NCBI RefSeq assembly: GCF_004762095.1
Contig: NZ_SIJH01000011.1
Location: forward strand, 62,001 to 126,000
Source of the DNA: Tabrizicola caldifontis
GTDB taxonomy: Bacteria > Pseudomonadota > Alphaproteobacteria > Rhodobacterales > Rhodobacteraceae
Direction of reading: 5' to 3'
Length of the DNA stretch: 64,000 nt
In this document: positions 25,581-34,709 of the stretch, one piece after another
How the letters are laid out: each line of letters begins with the position of its first letter
Numbering within the stretch: the stretch's first letter is position 1
The notes under the pieces: generated by a model
The model's database searches: none
What the model saw: the letters and a program-made list of their open reading frames with translations, nothing else
Told to the model about the DNA's origin: nothing
Made by a program: the position numbers and the translations under genes

Positions 25581-27227
25581 ATGACGGCGATCCAGCGCGA
25601 GAAGATGGATTATGACGTGGTGATCGTGGGGGCGGGGCCTGCGGGCCTGTCTGCCGCGATCCGGCTGAAGCAGCTGGACCCCGAACGCAGCGTCGTCGTG
25701 TTGGAAAAGGGCTCCGAGGTTGGCGCGCACATCCTGTCGGGCGCGGTGCTGGACCCGTCGGGTCTGGACGCGCTCTTGCCCGACTGGCGCAACATGGACG
25801 CGCCGATCAAGGTGCCGGTGCGCGAGGACAACTTCTACTTGCTCGGCCCCGCGGGCCAGTTGCGCATCCCGAACTGGCCGATGCCACCGCTGATGTCGAA
25901 CCACGGCAACTACATCGTGTCGATGGCCAATGTCTGCCGCTGGATGGCGCAGGTGGCCGAGGGGCTGGGGGTCGAGATCTTCCCCGCCATGGCCTGTTCC
26001 GAACTGGTCTATGAAGGCGACACCGTGGTCGGCGTGGTCGCCGGCGAATTCGGTCGCGACCCCGAAACCCGTGAGCCCGGCCCTGCCTACGAACCGGGGA
26101 TGGAGCTGCGCGGCAAGTATGTCTTCCTGTCGGAAGGCGTGCGCGGCAGCCTGTCGAAGCAGGTGATCGAGAAATACGGCCTGTCGAAGGGTAAATGCCC
26201 GCAGAAGTTCGGCCTGGGCATGAAGGAGATCTGGGAGATCGACCCCGCCAAGCACCGCGAGGGCACGGTCACCCACACGATGGGCTGGCCGCTGGGCAAG
26301 AACGCCGGGGGCGGGTCGTTCATCTATCACCTTGAAAACAATCAGGTCTATGTCGGCTTCGTGGTCCACCTGAACTACGAGAACCCCTACCTTTATCCCT
26401 ACATGGAGTTCCAGCGCTTCAAGCATCACCCGATGGTCGCCGAGCTGCTGAAGGGCGGCAAGCGCGTGGCCTATGGCGCGCGGGCGATCTCGGAAGGGGG
26501 GTGGCAGTCGATCCCGAAGCTGGTCGCGCCGGGCGTGGCGCTTCTGGGCTGTTCGGCGGGTCTGGTGAACGTCCCCCGCATCAAGGGCAACCACAATGCG
26601 ATGCTTTCGGGCAAGGCCGCGGCCGAGGCCGCCCATGCCGCCATCGTGGCGGGCCGTCAGGGCGACGAGCTGACCGCCTACGAGACCGAGGTGCGCACGG
26701 GCGCCATCGGGAAGGATCTGAAGAAGGTGCGCAACGTCAAGCCGCTCTGGTCGAAATATGGCCTGGTGGCCAGTCTGATGGGCGGCGGCATCGACATGTG
26801 GCTGAACACCGTGGGCCTGACCGCCTTCGGCACGCTGCGGCACGGCAAGTCCGATGCGGCGGCGACCGGCAAGGCAAAGAACTTTGCGCCGATCGACTAT
26901 CCGAAGCCCGACGGCAAGCTGTCGTTCGACCGGCTGACCAACGTGGCCTTCAGCTTCACCAACCATGACGAGAACCAGCCGCCGCATCTGGTGCTGAAGG
27001 ATCCGTCGATCCCGATCCGTGTGAACCTGCCCGAATACGCCGAACCGGCGCAGCGCTACTGCCCGGCGGGCGTCTATGAGGTTCTGGGCGAAGGCGCGGA
27101 AGCGACGTTCCGCATCAATTTCCAGAACTGTGTCCACTGCAAGACCTGCGACATCAAGGACCCGTCGCAGAACATAACCTGGACCACGCCGATGGGTGGC
27201 GGGGGACCGAACTACCCGAACATGTGA
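25581..27227 (+). CDS. etfQO: Electron-transfer flavoprotein-ubiquinone oxidoreductase
   Basis: ETF-QO sits on the inner membrane and passes electrons from reduced ETF to ubiquinone, linking fatty-acid and amino-acid oxidation to respiration. The 548 residues include an FAD fold DVVIVGAGPAGLSAAIRL (about 12-29), GCSAGLVNVPRIKGNHNAM (near 323-341), and the C-terminal 4Fe-4S domain with RYCPAGVYE and NCVHCKTCDIKDPSQNI. The end GGGGPNYPNM is typical. Its neighbours do not include etfAB. A hairpin at 27258-27287 follows. Confidence 0.97.
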   Translation: MTAIQREKMDYDVVIVGAGPAGLSAAIRLKQLDPERSVVVLEKGSEVGAHILSGAVLDPSGLDALLPDWRNMDAPIKVPVREDNFYLLGPAGQLRIPNWPMPPLMSNHGNYIVSMANVCRWMAQVAEGLGVEIFPAMACSELVYEGDTVVGVVAGEFGRDPETREPGPAYEPGMELRGKYVFLSEGVRGSLSKQVIEKYGLSKGKCPQKFGLGMKEIWEIDPAKHREGTVTHTMGWPLGKNAGGGSFIYHLENNQVYVGFVVHLNYENPYLYPYMEFQRFKHHPMVAELLKGGKRVAYGARAISEGGWQSIPKLVAPGVALLGCSAGLVNVPRIKGNHNAMLSGKAAAEAAHAAIVAGRQGDELTAYETEVRTGAIGKDLKKVRNVKPLWSKYGLVASLMGGGIDMWLNTVGLTAFGTLRHGKSDAAATGKAKNFAPIDYPKPDGKLSFDRLTNVAFSFTNHDENQPPHLVLKDPSIPIRVNLPEYAEPAQRYCPAGVYEVLGEGAEATFRINFQNCVHCKTCDIKDPSQNITWTTPMGGGGPNYPNM

Positions 27228-27257
27228 CGCCTCACGCAAGCGTGTTGACTCTTGGCG

Positions 27258-27287
27258 TGCGGGCGGTGCCGGAAGGGGCCGCCCGCA
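27258..27287 (+). terminator. Hairpin after etfQO
   Basis: TGCGGGCGG (27258-27266) pairs with CCGCCCGCA (27279-27287), 31 bases past the etfQO stop. The following TTGCCTTGG is only moderately T-rich. Confidence 0.5.
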
Positions 27288-27339
27288 TTGCCTTGGCCCG
27301 GTCCTGACGATAGCCTCCGCCGCAACCGGAGGACACGAC

Positions 27340-29052
27340 ATGCCGAACGCGCTGACCCGCACCCTGACCGCGCTGGCCCTTGCCGCAGTTCTGGGCGCTC
27401 CGCTTCGTGCCGCAGAGGGTGACGCAGGCGCCTATCTCGCCGCGCGGATCGCCGAGGCAGAGAACGACTTCCGGGCTGCCGCGATCTGGTATGGCAAGGC
27501 GATCCTTTCGGATCACCAGAACCCGAGGCTTCTGGAAGGCGCGATCCTGGCCGAACTGGGGGTGGGCGACTTTGCGCTTGCGATCGAGGCCGCGCGGCAG
27601 CTCGCCGCACTGGTGGGCGAGCCCAGTCAGCTTGCCGCCTTTGCCCTGCTTGCCGATGAGGCTCAGCGCGAGGACTATGCCGCCATCCTTGCGGCCCAGG
27701 AAGGCGGGCGCGATCTTGGAGATCTGGTCAACCGGCTGGTCGTTGCCTGGGCCAAGGTCGGGCTGGGCAACATGTCGGGCGCGCTGGCCGATTTCGACGC
27801 CGTGACCCGGACCCGTGGGCTTGAGGCCTTCGGCTACTATCACAAGGCGCTGGCGCTGGCCTCGGTGGGTGATTTCGAGGGGGCTGACGAAATCCTGTCA
27901 GGCCGGGCGGCAGGCCCGATCTCGGTGATGCGCCGCGGGGTGTTTGCCCATGCTCAGGTTCTCAGCCAACTGGAACGCAATACCGAGGCGCTTGACCTTC
28001 TGGACCGCAGCTTCGGTGCCGATCTTGATCCGGTGGTGGATGCCCTGCGCCGCCGGCTGGAGGCGGGAGAGCCTCTGCCCTTCGATACGGTGCGTACCGC
28101 CCGCGACGGGATCGCCGAAGTCTTCTTCACGGTCGCAACCGCGCTGAACGGTGATGCCGACCCGGTCTATACCCTGCTGCACCTGCGGGTCGCCGGATAC
28201 CTGCGGCCCGACAACGCCGATGCGATCCTGCTGACGGGTGACGTGCTTGAAACGCTGGGCCAGCATCAGCTTGCCGCCGAAACCTACGCGCTTTTCCCGC
28301 CGGACGATCCCAGTTACGTCCAGGCCGAGATCGGACGCGCGGGCGCCCTGCGGTCGCTGGGCAAGACGGATGCAGCGATCGAGGCCCTGCAGGTTCTTGC
28401 TCGCAGCCATGGCAACCTTCTGTCAGTCCAGTTCGCACTGGGCGACATGTTGCGGATGCAGGATCGCTGTGACGAGGCCGAGGTCGCCTACAGTGCGGCG
28501 ATCGACCTTGTGCCAAAGGACAGCAAGGATTCATGGATCCTGCATTTCTATCGCGGGATCTGCCACGAGCAGACAAAGGACTGGCCGGCTGCCGAAGCCG
28601 ATTTCCGCCGCGCGCTAGAGGTCAATCCCACCCAGCCGCAAGTGCTCAACTACCTGGGCTATGGGCTGGTCGACCGGGGCGAGAAGCTGGATGAAGCCCT
28701 TGGCATGATCGAGAAGGCCGTCGCGGGCGACCCCGACAAGGGCTACATCATCGATAGCCTGGCTTGGGCACTGTTCCGCCTGGGCCGCTACGAAGAGGCG
28801 CTGGAGCCGATGGAGCGCGCCTCGCTTCTGGAACCGGTGGATCCGATCGTCACCGACCATCTGGGCGATGTGTACTGGATGGTCGGCCGCAAGCTGGAGG
28901 CCCGCTTCCAGTGGCGCAGGGCGCTGTCGTTCAATCCCACCGAAAAGGATGCGGAACGGATCCGCCGCAAGCTGGAAATCGGGCTTGATGCGGTGATGGC
29001 GGAGGAGGCCGGCGCGCCGGCCCCGGTCAAGGCGATCGGGAATGGTGACTGA
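27340..29052 (+). CDS. Exported TPR-repeat protein
   Basis: A 570-residue protein with a signal peptide (about 1-24, [17 protein letters not shown]) and helical repeats throughout. Clear TPR units are near 355-385 ([20 protein letters not shown]), 395-425 ([20 protein letters not shown]), 430-455 ([20 protein letters not shown]) and 465-525 ([20 protein letters not shown]). Such periplasmic TPR proteins act as scaffolds; the partner is unknown. ATG 27340 follows GGAGG at 27328-27332. It overlaps ispE by 11 bases, an arrangement seen in other Rhodobacterales. Confidence 0.88.
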   Translation: MPNALTRTLTALALAAVLGAPLRAAEGDAGAYLAARIAEAENDFRAAAIWYGKAILSDHQNPRLLEGAILAELGVGDFALAIEAARQLAALVGEPSQLAAFALLADEAQREDYAAILAAQEGGRDLGDLVNRLVVAWAKVGLGNMSGALADFDAVTRTRGLEAFGYYHKALALASVGDFEGADEILSGRAAGPISVMRRGVFAHAQVLSQLERNTEALDLLDRSFGADLDPVVDALRRRLEAGEPLPFDTVRTARDGIAEVFFTVATALNGDADPVYTLLHLRVAGYLRPDNADAILLTGDVLETLGQHQLAAETYALFPPDDPSYVQAEIGRAGALRSLGKTDAAIEALQVLARSHGNLLSVQFALGDMLRMQDRCDEAEVAYSAAIDLVPKDSKDSWILHFYRGICHEQTKDWPAAEADFRRALEVNPTQPQVLNYLGYGLVDRGEKLDEALGMIEKAVAGDPDKGYIIDSLAWALFRLGRYEEALEPMERASLLEPVDPIVTDHLGDVYWMVGRKLEARFQWRRALSFNPTEKDAERIRRKLEIGLDAVMAEEAGAPAPVKAIGNGD

Positions 29053-29896
29053 GCCGACCACCGAATTTGCCCCGGCCAAGATCAATCTCTGCTTACATGT
29101 GACCGGGCGGCGGAGCGACGGCTACCATCTGCTTGACAGCCTTGTCGTTTTTGCGGGCACCGGCGACCGCATCGAAGTCGCGGCGGGGCAAGGGCTGCAA
29201 CTGTCGCTCGCCGGTCCCGAGGCCGGGACGCTGACAGGCGAGGCCGACAATCTGGTGCTGCGTGCCGCCCGGTCGATGGGGGTGAGCAATGCGCGTCTGA
29301 CACTGCACAAGGAACTGCCGGTGGCCTCGGGCATCGGCGGGGGGTCGGCGGATGCAGCGGCCACCCTGCGCGCGCTGGCCCGGCTGACCGGGCTGCCCCT
29401 GCCCGGACCTCAGGTGATCCTGTCGCTCGGCGCTGATGTGCCGGTCTGTCTGGCGGGCCGTCCGGCACGCATGCAGGGTGTGGGAGAGGTTCTGACGCCG
29501 CTGCATGGCCTGCCACCGCTCTGGCTGGTCCTGGCGAACCCGCGCGTTCCGGTGCCGACCCGATCGGTCTTTGCGGGGCTTGTCTCGCCGCGCAACTCCG
29601 GCCTGCCGGATGTGCCGGCCCATGCCCTGCGGTCGGCCGATGCCTTCGCGGGCTGGCTTGCGGCGCATACCCGCAACGATCTGGTCACCCCGGCCTTGCG
29701 GGTTGCGCCGGTCCTGGCCGAAGTCCAGGCAGCGCTTGCTGCCGATCCCGCCTGCCTGCTTGCCCGGATGTCCGGCTCTGGCGGCACACATTTTGGCCTT
29801 TATGCCACGGCAGAGGCTGCAGCCGCAGCCAGCGTCGCCCTTGGTGCGGCGCATCCGGGATGGTGGGTTGTCTCGGCCCCGATGATCCGGAGCTGA
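29042..29896 (+). CDS. ispE: 4-diphosphocytidyl-2-C-methyl-D-erythritol kinase
   Basis: A GHMP kinase of 284 residues that phosphorylates CDP-ME in the MEP pathway. The substrate lysine region is [22 protein letters not shown] (about 7-28) and the ATP-binding loop is [20 protein letters not shown] (about 92-111); [15 protein letters not shown] (near 240) is the third motif. The start overlaps the TPR gene, so translation is probably coupled. ATG 29042 or GTG 29045 are both possible. With dxs and ispA it makes three isoprenoid genes in this window. Confidence 0.96.
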   Translation: MVTEPTTEFAPAKINLCLHVTGRRSDGYHLLDSLVVFAGTGDRIEVAAGQGLQLSLAGPEAGTLTGEADNLVLRAARSMGVSNARLTLHKELPVASGIGGGSADAAATLRALARLTGLPLPGPQVILSLGADVPVCLAGRPARMQGVGEVLTPLHGLPPLWLVLANPRVPVPTRSVFAGLVSPRNSGLPDVPAHALRSADAFAGWLAAHTRNDLVTPALRVAPVLAEVQAALAADPACLLARMSGSGGTHFGLYATAEAAAAASVALGAAHPGWWVVSAPMIRS

Positions 29897-29917
29897 GGCC
29901 ACCTGTCCCCGACGAGC

Positions 29918-30643
29918 TCAGGAATAGCTGCGCACCAGCGCCCCGGTGACCAGCGCCCACCCGTCGGCGACCACGAAGAAGGCCAGCTTGAACGGAAGCG
30001 CCACCACGGCGGGCGGCACCATCATCATGCCCATCGACATCAGGACGGCGGCAACGACGAGATCGATGATCAGGAAGGGAAGGAAGATCATGAAGCCGAT
30101 CTCGAATGCCCTCTGGATCTCAGACAGCATGAAGGACGGCACCAGCAGCGACAGTGGAGCATCGGCGGGGGCCGGGGGGGCGTTCAGGAAGCGCAGGTCC
30201 GCCAGGGTCAGAAGGGTTTCCGGATCCACCCGCTGCGCCATGAACTCGCGGAAGGGCAGGATTGCCGCCTCCAGCGCGGGCCCGAGGGCCATCTGCCCCC
30301 TGGTCATGGGTTCGATCCCGGTTACCCAGGCCCGGGTGAAGACCGGATCCATCACATACCAGGTCAGGAACATCGCCAGGCTGACAATGAGCATGTTCGG
30401 CGGTGCCTGCTGCAGGCCGAGGGCTTGGCGCAGGATCGACAGCACCGTGACGATGAAGGGGAAGCAGGTGACCATCACGGCCAGCCCCGGCGCGATCGAC
30501 AGGACGGTGATCAGAAGCAGAAGCTGCACCGACCGCATGGAGAGAGTGTCCCCGTCTCCGCCCAGGTCGATTGCCAGCCGCTGCGCCAGGGCCGGTCCTG
30601 CCGTCAGGACAAGGATCAGCGCAAGGGGCAGGCCACGGGTCAC
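29918..30643 (-). CDS. fliP: Flagellar export gate protein FliP
   Basis: FliP is a core subunit of the inner-membrane export gate of the flagellar type III system. The 241 residues begin with a signal-like segment (LALILVLTAGPALA) and show the conserved SIAPGLAVMVTCFPFIVTVLSILRQALGLQQAPPN region (about 49-83), LVPSFMLSEIQRAFEIGF (near 168-185) and the end MGMMMVPPAVVALPFKLAFFV. It is the last gene of fliF-fliH-fliN-fliP; its ATG overlaps the fliN stop. fliO is not seen. Confidence 0.97.
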   Translation of the reverse strand: MTRGLPLALILVLTAGPALAQRLAIDLGGDGDTLSMRSVQLLLLITVLSIAPGLAVMVTCFPFIVTVLSILRQALGLQQAPPNMLIVSLAMFLTWYVMDPVFTRAWVTGIEPMTRGQMALGPALEAAILPFREFMAQRVDPETLLTLADLRFLNAPPAPADAPLSLLVPSFMLSEIQRAFEIGFMIFLPFLIIDLVVAAVLMSMGMMMVPPAVVALPFKLAFFVVADGWALVTGALVRSYS

Positions 30644-30909
30644 AGTCCACCGCGCGGATTGGCTACTTCGGTCAGGCGGACGGCAAGTTGACCGGCGTTC
30701 TCTCCCTCGAGTTCCGTAAGCTCGCCCCGGGCGATCAGCCGGTCACCGACATAGAGTTCCACCGGGTCATCGACCCTGCGGTCGAGCTGCAGGATGGCAT
30801 CCCTGGAAAGTCGCAGAAGGTCGCGCACCAGCGGTCGGGCCCGACCGACCGAGATCGTCACCTCGATCGGCACCTGGCTGAAGGGATTGGTATCGGGAAG
30901 ATCATCCAT
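30640..30909 (-). CDS. fliN: Flagellar switch protein FliN, short form
   Basis: This 89-residue SpoA-domain protein, with IPVEV-like QVPIEVTISVGRARPLVRDL (about 12-31) and VELYVGDRLIARGELTELEG, is the C-ring component FliN without the N-terminal extension found in enterobacteria. It forms the cytoplasmic ring that binds CheY-P and docks FliH. ATG 30907-30909 overlaps the fliH stop. fliM and fliG, its usual partners, are absent from this window. Confidence 0.9.
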   Translation of the reverse strand: MDDLPDTNPFSQVPIEVTISVGRARPLVRDLLRLSRDAILQLDRRVDDPVELYVGDRLIARGELTELEGENAGQLAVRLTEVANPRGGL

Positions 30910-31504
30910 GAGTATTGCCTCGACTGGACAGGGTGAAGAAGTCCCGCACGGCGGCGGAGATGTCGGTCGTGACCTGGGCAAGGTCGACCTTCGCTTCAGT
31001 CGTACCGAGGCGGATGTAGACCTGCCCTTCGGATAGCGACGGTTCCTCTTCCATCTTCATGGGCAATCCCGTTTCCCCGGCGACAAGCGCTTCCACCCGC
31101 TCGCGGTCGGCGGCATTCAGAACCAGGGTGATCGGGCCGTCGGCCAATTCCTCGACCATGGGGGTGAGAGCCTCCAGCACCATGGGGCCCAGAGCGGCGC
31201 GTGCGACCGCGGGCAGGAGACTGTTCGTCATCTCCAGGATCAGCGGACGAACCGCCTGAAGCCCATGGTTGCGGGCGTCATGGAAGGTGAAGGCGAGGCT
31301 TTGCAGGTTCCTGGCCAGATCAGACCGGATCTGTGCCTGATCGCCCATCTGGGCGGCGATGGCATCATCCCATCCGGCACAGTAGCCCTGTTCGAAGGCC
31401 GCGACCCTTGTTTCCTCCAGAAGACTGGCCTCGACCAGCGGACGTTCCTCTCCGTCCGGTGACAGTGCCGTGTCGAAGACCTCCAGCCGTAGCCCTGCCA
31501 TCAT
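30902..31504 (-). CDS. fliH: Flagellar assembly protein FliH-like
   Basis: The 200-residue protein has an acidic N-terminus, a segment VAAFEQGYCAGWDDAIAAQ (about 34-52) typical of FliH/YscL, a helical middle, and a C-terminal domain with a VNP-like LVLNAADRERVEALV. FliH binds and restrains the FliI ATPase and links it to the C-ring. Overlaps at both ends (fliF stop/ATG at 31501-31504 and fliN) indicate tight translational coupling. The sequence is divergent, so the name rests partly on position. Confidence 0.8.
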   Translation of the reverse strand: MMAGLRLEVFDTALSPDGEERPLVEASLLEETRVAAFEQGYCAGWDDAIAAQMGDQAQIRSDLARNLQSLAFTFHDARNHGLQAVRPLILEMTNSLLPAVARAALGPMVLEALTPMVEELADGPITLVLNAADRERVEALVAGETGLPMKMEEEPSLSEGQVYIRLGTTEAKVDLAQVTTDISAAVRDFFTLSSRGNTHG

Positions 31505-33093
31505 GCGGGCTCCTCTGCGTCTTCCATCCAGCTGCGCAGAATCTCGATCGATTCGGTCTGGCGGGCTTCGATGAGCCGGCGAAGACGTGTTGCAGGATCC
31601 AGCCCGCTTCTGTCAGTGTCGGTTTCCGGATCCTCCTGGCTGTCATGGAGAGGGCCGGAAGCAACCTCACCCTCCAGCATGGCGCCGCCAAGGTCTTGTG
31701 CAGGCGGCAGGGCAAGGGCGGTTTCGGGGGACGAAAGGGCGGGACGGCGGGCGCTGATCAGGACCGGCCGAATCACGAACAGGCCGAGGATCAGCGCGAC
31801 CATGGCCAGAACGCCCGTCTGGACCAGCGACAGGAGGTCGAGCGGACCCATCCGCTGGAGGATCCCGGCGCTGGCAATGCTGCCTTCATCTGCCGCGGGC
31901 TGTTGAAATTCGAGAGACTTGATCGTCAGCACGTCGCCGCGGGACTCGTCCAGTCCCACAGCCGCCGCAACGAGTTCGCGCAGCGCCGCAAGTTCCTCTT
32001 CCGGGCGTGGGGCCCAGCTGCGGCTGCCATCGGCGGCGGTGCTCACGACGCCGTCCACCATCACTGCAACCGTCATCCGCCGGATCGCGCCGGGGGAGCG
32101 CAGGACTTCGCGCTGCGTCTCGGATACTTCGTAGTTCACCCGCTCGCGGGTTTCGGACGACTGACTTTTCCCTTCACCGCCGGATGAGGCATCACCTTCG
32201 GGCAGGTTCGAGGCAACGGTGATCTCTCCTCCGGGCTCGGTCGATGAACCGCTGCGCTCTTCGGTCTCGGAGGAAATGGCGACACGGCCCTGTGGATCGA
32301 ACACCCGCTCCCTGATCGATTCCCGTTCCGAGACAAGGTCGACTGCCACCTCGACCACGGCCCTGCCATTGCCCACGCGCGCCGCAAGCAGGCGTTCGAC
32401 ATTTCCCTTGATCGCGGCCGCCCGGCCGGCAGCATCGGTGCCCGGCATGTCCTCTCCTTCCGGGCTGCCGATCAGGCCGGCAACCGTGTCGATGATCTGA
32501 ACGGCGTCGGGCTGCATTCCGGAAACTGCACTGGCCACCAGGTGACGTATCGCGCGGGCCTGCGCTTCGCCAAGCGTGCCGACCGTCGTTGTCAGGGTGA
32601 CAGAAGCGGACGCCTTGCTTTCCTGCTGAAAGGGTCGGGAGGGGGCACTGGCAATATGGACGCGGGCCGCCTTGATCTGCGGCATGGCCAGCAGGGTTCT
32701 TGCAAGCTCTCCCTCTTTCGCGCGCCAGTAGGCGGCATCGAACATCTGAGAGGTCGTTCCGAAGCCCGACAGGGTATCCAGAAGCTCATAGCCGCCCCCG
32801 CCGACCCGCGGCAGGCCTTCGGCGGCCAACGCCATGCGCAGGCTGTCGCGCTGCGTTGCGTCAACGAAGATCGAATTGCCCCGCACCTCATGCAGGACGT
32901 TGCGCTGATCCAGCTGGGCCACAACTTCGCCTGCTGCCGCAGGCTCAAGCCCGGCGTAAAGCAGCGCCATATCCGTCCGCCCTGCAAGCCGGCTCAGGGC
33001 AAGGATGGCGCCGAACATGGCAAGCGTCGCGCCGATGATGATGAGCCTGCGGCGCAGGTCCAGGGATGACCATGTGGCAAGCAAGTTCTGCAA
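31501..33093 (-). CDS. fliF: Flagellar MS-ring protein FliF
   Basis: FliF forms the MS ring, the base on which rotor and export gate assemble. The 530 residues have a first membrane helix (about 17-33), the periplasmic part with YAGLEPAAAGEVVAQLDQRN (near 45-64) and ELARTLLAMPQIKAARVHIA (near 125-144), a low-complexity Ser/Glu part, a second helix (LVQTGVLAMVALILGLFVI) and an acidic C-terminus for FliG binding. Its promoter region is shared with the divergent fliL operon and contains a CtrA-like element at 33149-33163. Confidence 0.96.
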   Translation of the reverse strand: MQNLLATWSSLDLRRRLIIIGATLAMFGAILALSRLAGRTDMALLYAGLEPAAAGEVVAQLDQRNVLHEVRGNSIFVDATQRDSLRMALAAEGLPRVGGGGYELLDTLSGFGTTSQMFDAAYWRAKEGELARTLLAMPQIKAARVHIASAPSRPFQQESKASASVTLTTTVGTLGEAQARAIRHLVASAVSGMQPDAVQIIDTVAGLIGSPEGEDMPGTDAAGRAAAIKGNVERLLAARVGNGRAVVEVAVDLVSERESIRERVFDPQGRVAISSETEERSGSSTEPGGEITVASNLPEGDASSGGEGKSQSSETRERVNYEVSETQREVLRSPGAIRRMTVAVMVDGVVSTAADGSRSWAPRPEEELAALRELVAAAVGLDESRGDVLTIKSLEFQQPAADEGSIASAGILQRMGPLDLLSLVQTGVLAMVALILGLFVIRPVLISARRPALSSPETALALPPAQDLGGAMLEGEVASGPLHDSQEDPETDTDRSGLDPATRLRRLIEARQTESIEILRSWMEDAEEPA

Positions 33094-33148
33094 GGCGATT
33101 CTCCGCTTCCGGCGTTTCTGCCGGCGTCCCAGGAATGACGGAGGGCGC

Positions 33149-33163
33149 TTAACAATCAGTTAG
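33149..33163. promoter_or_regulatory. CtrA-like box between fliF and fliL
   Basis: TTAA-CAATCAG-TTAG matches the CtrA consensus TTAA-N7-TTAA with one mismatch. It is 56 bases upstream of the fliF start and 45 bases upstream of the likely fliL start, so it could serve both directions. CtrA control of flagellar genes is established in alphaproteobacteria; occupancy here is inferred. Confidence 0.5.
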
Positions 33164-33207
33164 TGACCTCGGCCTATGCTGCGCCTGTCCCGAAGATGGA
33201 GGGCGGC

Positions 33208-33687
33208 GTGGCAACCTTGGATACAGGGCTGAACGAAGCGGGTGCGAAGCGGTCGAAGCGACCGCTTCTGATCGGGCTGGCGCTGGCACTGCTGCTTGCG
33301 GGCGGCGGGTTCCATGCCACCTGGTCCGGATGGGTTCTGTCCGGCGGGAAACAGGGCACGGCCATTGCGGCACCCGGGCCACTGACTGGCATCGCCTTCG
33401 TCCCGCTCGAGACGATGGTCATCTCCCTCGGCCCGAAGGCGGGCAGTCGCTATCTGCGCTTCACGGCCCAGGTCGAGGTGCCGGAAATGGCCTCGGCCGA
33501 CGTGATGGCACTGAAGCCGCGCATTCTGGATGTGCTCAACAGTTACCTCAGGGCCATCGACACGGCCCTGATCGAAGATCCGCGCGCCATGGCGCGCCTG
33601 CGCGCACAGATGCTGCGCCGCGTCCAGGTTGTTGCCGGGGAAGGGCGCGTGCGCGACCTGCTGATTACCGAATTCGTGCTGAATTAG
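33208..33687 (+). CDS. fliL: FliL family basal-body protein (first copy)
   Basis: A 159-residue single-pass protein. A basic cytoplasmic start precedes a membrane helix (about 21-38, LLIGLALALLLAGGGFHA), followed by a periplasmic domain with FVPLETMVISLGPKAGSRYLRF and LVNSYLRA-like DVLNSYLRAID, then LRRVQVVAGEGRVRDLLITEFVLN, the usual FliL ending. FliL surrounds the stator. GTG 33208 follows GGAGGG; an in-frame ATG at 33196 is the alternative. It starts a ten-gene plus-strand run to 42707. Confidence 0.88.
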   Translation: MATLDTGLNEAGAKRSKRPLLIGLALALLLAGGGFHATWSGWVLSGGKQGTAIAAPGPLTGIAFVPLETMVISLGPKAGSRYLRFTAQVEVPEMASADVMALKPRILDVLNSYLRAIDTALIEDPRAMARLRAQMLRRVQVVAGEGRVRDLLITEFVLN

Positions 33688-33696
33688 GCGGAAAAG

Positions 33697-34095
33697 ATGG
33701 ACCTTATCGCGGATATCCTGCTTGTGGCGGGCTCTTTCGGGGCCGCGCTTTACTGCCATGTGCTTTCGACGCGGCTAAGGCGTTTTGCCGCTCTTGAAAG
33801 CGGCATGGGGGGTGCGATTGCGGTGCTGTCGGCGCAGGTCGACGACATGACCCTTGCCCTGGAAAAGGCGCGTGGGGCAGCGAACGCCTCGGCCGAGGGG
33901 CTGGATGCGCTTACCGCCAGGGGTGAGGCGGTGGCACGCCGGCTGGAGCTGCTGGTCGCGTCGCTGCACGACCTGCCAGAGCCAACTATCTTGCCAACCG
34001 GCCCCTCGGCCCCCGTTGACCCACCTGCGGAGGAACGCCGCCTGCGTCTTGTCCGGCGGCGCCCGGCCAGACCACACCTCGAGGTCGCGGAATGA
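33697..34095 (+). CDS. Unknown flagellar-cluster protein with one membrane helix and coiled coil
   Basis: I do not recognise this 132-residue protein. It has one membrane helix (about 3-20, LIADILLVAGSFGAALYC), a helical stretch likely to form a coiled coil (about 35-90), and a Pro-rich, Arg-rich tail. It lies 9 bases after fliL and overlaps the MotE-like gene by four bases, so it belongs to the same transcript and probably to the stator/basal-body region. A role beside MotE or FliL is inference from position only. Confidence 0.75.
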   Translation: MDLIADILLVAGSFGAALYCHVLSTRLRRFAALESGMGGAIAVLSAQVDDMTLALEKARGAANASAEGLDALTARGEAVARRLELLVASLHDLPEPTILPTGPSAPVDPPAEERRLRLVRRRPARPHLEVAE

Positions 34096-34646
34096 GCCGC
34101 AGGACAGGCCGCGGGGTGCTGTTCATCGTCGCGATGCTCTTTGCGGCGTCGGGGGCGCTGCGCCTGGGGTCTGGTGTGGGCGCAGCCCTGGCCCGTGCCG
34201 AAGACCCGGCAGCTTCCGCCGCTGAACCCGCCGCCTGCGAACGCCCTGCTGCACTGGCCGAGGCTCTGACGCAGCGCGAGGGCCGGCTTGCCGTCCGCGA
34301 GGCCGCCTTGAATGACAGGCAGGCGGCCCTCGCCCTGGCCGATGCCGTCATCGCCGAACGACTGGCCCAGCTGGAGGCGATGGAGGCAGAACTGCGTGCG
34401 ACGCTGGCCCTGGCCGACGGGGCGGCCGAGGCCGACATCCAGAAGCTGACCGCAGTCTACCAGGCAATGAAGCCGAAGGACGCGGCCGCCCTGTTCGAGG
34501 CGATGTCGCCCGAATTTGCTGCCGGTTTCCTTGGCCGGATGCCCCCCGATTCGGCTGCCGCCATCCTTTCGGGCATGTCGGCAGAAGCCGCCTACGGTGT
34601 CAGTGTGATCGTGGCCGGCCGCAACGCGGCGGCGCCAAGGGACTAG
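34092..34646 (+). CDS. MotE-like protein with MgtE N-type domain
   Basis: The 184-residue protein has an N-terminal signal or anchor (about 9-34), an Ala/Glu-rich coiled coil (about 55-115) and a C-terminal helical domain with AVYQAMKPKDAAALFEAM (about 123-140) and LGRMPPDSAAAILSGMS. This combination is that of MotE, which in rhizobia is a periplasmic chaperone for the motility protein MotC. motA follows directly, and a large secreted protein comes after, a plausible MotC counterpart. Confidence 0.8.
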   Translation: MSRRTGRGVLFIVAMLFAASGALRLGSGVGAALARAEDPAASAAEPAACERPAALAEALTQREGRLAVREAALNDRQAALALADAVIAERLAQLEAMEAELRATLALADGAAEADIQKLTAVYQAMKPKDAAALFEAMSPEFAAGFLGRMPPDSAAAILSGMSAEAAYGVSVIVAGRNAAAPRD

Positions 34647-34709
34647 GGGTTGGTGACATAGTCTTAATACCCCGCCCGCATAGTCGATTCAGTCTGCACA
34701 GGGGTCGAA

